Of a DNA stretch of 16,244 bases, positions 14,865 to 16,244 are shown one piece after another. Below the pieces are notes generated by a model. It was not told the origin of the DNA and ran no database searches. It saw only the letters and a program-made list of their open reading frames with translations. How positions within the stretch are numbered: the stretch's first letter is position 1; the number at the start of each line of letters is the position of its first letter. The stretch lies in NCBI GenBank assembly GCA_002402165.1, contig NVVI01000007.1:69539-85782 (forward strand), in the 5' to 3' direction. The stretch comes from Flavobacteriales bacterium. Its GTDB lineage: Bacteria > Bacteroidota > Bacteroidia > Flavobacteriales_E > Vicingaceae. The translations under genes were made by a program, and so were the position numbers.

Positions 14865-14876
14865 CCGTCCTTAAAT

Positions 14877-14951
14877 GGTGGTTGTAGCTCAGTTGGTTAG
14901 AGCGCTGGTTTGTGGTGCCGGATGTCGTGGGTTCGAATCCCATCTTCCACC
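14877..14951 (+). tRNA. tRNA-His(GUG)
   Basis: Anticodon GTG is at 14912-14914 in loop TTGTGGT. G14877 is the extra -1 G typical of tRNA-His, opposite C14951. The D stem is GCTC/GAGC. The T loop is TTCGAAT with stem GTGGG/CCCAT. The acceptor stem GTGGTTG (14878-14884) faces CTTCCAC (14944-14950). Pairs 1-4 and 7 form, but pairs 5 and 6 are U-U mismatches. CCA is not encoded (C14951 is followed by CTT). The fold otherwise looks sound, and it has its own -7 box and terminator. Confidence 0.93.
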
Positions 14952-14955
14952 CTTG

Positions 14956-14998
14956 AAACGCTGAAGCCCTTATAAACAAAGGATTTCAGCGTTTTTTT
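14956..14998 (+). terminator. Rho-independent terminator of tRNA-His
   Basis: AAACGCTGAA (14956-14965) pairs with TTCAGCGTTT (14985-14994). An inner CCTT/AAGG extends the stem, and seven T follow (14992-14998). Confidence 0.9.
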
Positions 14999-15008
14999 CA
15001 TTTTTTGG

Positions 15009-15028
15009 GATGACAAATAGATGACAAA
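15009..15028 (+). repeat. Tandem GATGACAAA direct repeats
   Basis: GATGACAAA occurs at 15009-15017 and again at 15020-15028, an 11-base period or about one helical turn. It lies just past the tRNA-His terminator and before the HipA-like gene. It could be a protein-binding site or part of an integration boundary. Confidence 0.45.
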
Positions 15029-15141
15029 ATTTCATTCATTTATTGAACAAAACCAGTCATAAGTGAAGTAAGAAGACTAAATGTTCCCTCAAAAAAAAAC
15101 TATTTTGAACTTTTTCAGATTTTAATTTCATATTATTTTTC

Positions 15142-15149
15142 TATCTTTA
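15142..15149 (+). promoter_or_regulatory. -7-like box before the HipA-like gene
   Basis: TATCTTTA is one mismatch from TAnnTTTG (final A). It is followed by TTTT and the ATG at 15154, the same four-base spacing seen for three other genes here. Confidence 0.35.
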
Positions 15150-15153
15150 TTTT

Positions 15154-16176
15154 ATGAGCAAACGAAATGTTACATCTTCCAAATTACGGATTGAAGTATC
15201 TGAAAACAATTCGGGCGAATTATTGAATGAGAAAAAAATTGAACAACTAAAAGAGAAAAATTATTACGTCAAAAAATGGGATTTAGATGGAGATGCTCCG
15301 AAACAATTTATAAAAGCATATTTCTATATAGAGGAAAGTGGCATCCGAAAAATTAATTTGAAGACATGGATACCTTATGTGGCTAAATCAGCTGAAAAAT
15401 GGTACCCCCATGAGTCTGTAACCGAATACATGATAAATAGGATTGGCGAAGAAATGGGGCTACTCATGAACGAAGTTAAACTTGTCAAAGCCAATAACCA
15501 AATAAGGTTTTTGAGTAAATATTTTTTAAATAAAGGTGAGATATTAGTTCATGGCGCTGAAATTTGTGGAGAACACTTAGGGGATATGGATATGGCTAAG
15601 GAAATTGCCATTAATAGAAAAACTGCTAGAGAATTATTTAATTTTGAATTCATTGAGGAATCAATCTACAATGTATTTCCAGATTCTTGCCATGATGATA
15701 TAATGGATGGGATTGTAAAAATGATAGCTTTTGATGGTCTAGTCGGCAATAATGACAGGCATTTTTACAACTGGGGTGTCATAGATAACACTAAAAGGTC
15801 TAGAAAAGTGCCAAAATTTGCACCTTTATATGACTCGGCACGGGGTTTGTTGTGGAACTTTAGTGATGAAAACATCGTAAGAGTACTAGGACTACACAAT
15901 AATGGTGGTAAAAAGGTAGTTAATTACATAGAGAAGGCTTATCCACGAATAAGTCTTGATAAAAATAAAGAAGCCAACCATTTTGAATTGATTAGTTTTG
16001 TAAAATTACAACATAAGAGTTATAAAAAAATAATTAATGAATTATCTACAAAAAAGAATGAGGAGAGAGTTTTAAGGATGTTAGAAATTGAATTCTTTCC
16101 TTTTTTCATTGAAGAAAGAGCAGAATTAATTAAAATCATAATTAAAGATAGATTTGAACGAGTTAGAAAAATTTAA
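15154..16176 (+). CDS. HipA-like protein kinase
   Basis: 340 residues. The kinase core is HipA/CtkA-like. DGLVGNNDRHFYNWGVI carries the catalytic loop with Asp201 and Asn206 (N-DRH--N), and FAPLYDSARGLLWN carries the metal-binding Asp227 (DSARG in place of DFG). An N-terminal part (1-100) with LKTWIPYVAKSAEKWYPHE and TEYMINRIGEEMGL may form the nucleotide lobe. Family members are serine/threonine kinases, and several are toxins of toxin-antitoxin modules such as HipBA and HipBST. No HipB-type DNA-binding gene lies upstream; the gap back to tRNA-His has only a terminator and repeats. Another gene starts three bases after the stop and is probably co-transcribed. The place next to a tRNA gene suggests an acquired accessory unit. 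Toxin activity is inference. Confidence 0.75.
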   Translation: MSKRNVTSSKLRIEVSENNSGELLNEKKIEQLKEKNYYVKKWDLDGDAPKQFIKAYFYIEESGIRKINLKTWIPYVAKSAEKWYPHESVTEYMINRIGEEMGLLMNEVKLVKANNQIRFLSKYFLNKGEILVHGAEICGEHLGDMDMAKEIAINRKTARELFNFEFIEESIYNVFPDSCHDDIMDGIVKMIAFDGLVGNNDRHFYNWGVIDNTKRSRKVPKFAPLYDSARGLLWNFSDENIVRVLGLHNNGGKKVVNYIEKAYPRISLDKNKEANHFELISFVKLQHKSYKKIINELSTKKNEERVLRMLEIEFFPFFIEERAELIKIIIKDRFERVRKI

Positions 16177-16178
16177 AA

Positions 16179-16244
16179 ATGATAGATAAAATAAAGAAGT
16201 TTTTTAGCAAAGGTGATGAGGATATGGCTATGCGTTTGCCAGAA
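16179..16244 (+). CDS. Start of a second gene in the kinase operon (partial)
   Basis: An ATG two bases after the kinase stop opens a frame that runs off the window. Its 22 residues include MIDKIKKFFSKGDEDMAMRL. That is too little to name a family. The close spacing says it is co-transcribed with the HipA-like kinase and could be its partner, for instance a HipA N-terminal-domain or antidote protein. Confidence 0.55.
   Translation, partial: MIDKIKKFFSKGDEDMAMRLPE

Overview
The window comes from an AT-rich bacterium of the phylum Bacteroidota, most likely a member of the Flavobacteriia. The reasons are the Bacteroidota-type -7 promoter box (TAnnTTTG) before many genes, the near absence of Shine-Dalgarno sites, secreted proteins that begin MKK and end their signal peptide at a Gln, and the gene order divIC-like / mutA / mutB. 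No plasmid, phage or CRISPR locus is visible.

Layout. Positions 1-1499 (minus strand) hold the N-terminus of a secreted protein and an SGNH/GDSL-type lipoprotein hydrolase. Positions 1600-4375 (plus) hold a nucleoside phosphorylase, a SirB1-type transglutaminase-like protein and a TraB/GumN-like secreted protein. Positions 4556-5908 (minus) hold shikimate kinase and a classical short-chain dehydrogenase. The dehydrogenase is divergent from an acyltransferase-fold (GNAT-like) protein at 5968-7122, and the two share a short palindromic promoter region. tRNA-Lys(UUU) with an excellent promoter and a terminator is at 7222-7297. A broken transposase remnant follows, then a DivIC/FtsB-like division protein. 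The two subunits of methylmalonyl-CoA mutase (8003-11283) come next, with two small secreted proteins coupled behind them. A copper-type P1B ATPase lies on the minus strand (12656-14776). tRNA-His(GUG) at 14877-14951 is followed by a HipA-like kinase (15154-16176) and the first codons of another gene, which looks like an accessory insertion next to the tRNA.

How the genes work together. mutA and mutB overlap in a TAATG and make the adenosylcobalamin-dependent mutase that interconverts succinyl-CoA and (R)-methylmalonyl-CoA. The other housekeeping genes act independently. The dehydrogenase and the GNAT-like protein may share a lipid-related role, but that is inference.

The most interesting stretch is 12224-12647. 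A complete but start-codon-less GIY-YIG nuclease reading frame lies among three 27-nt hairpin repeats. Two of them differ by three fully compensatory stem base pairs. This resembles a REP-like mobile unit with a GIY-YIG gene. A second recurring pattern is a -7 box exactly four bases before the ATG of three genes (and, with one mismatch, a fourth), which predicts leaderless mRNAs.
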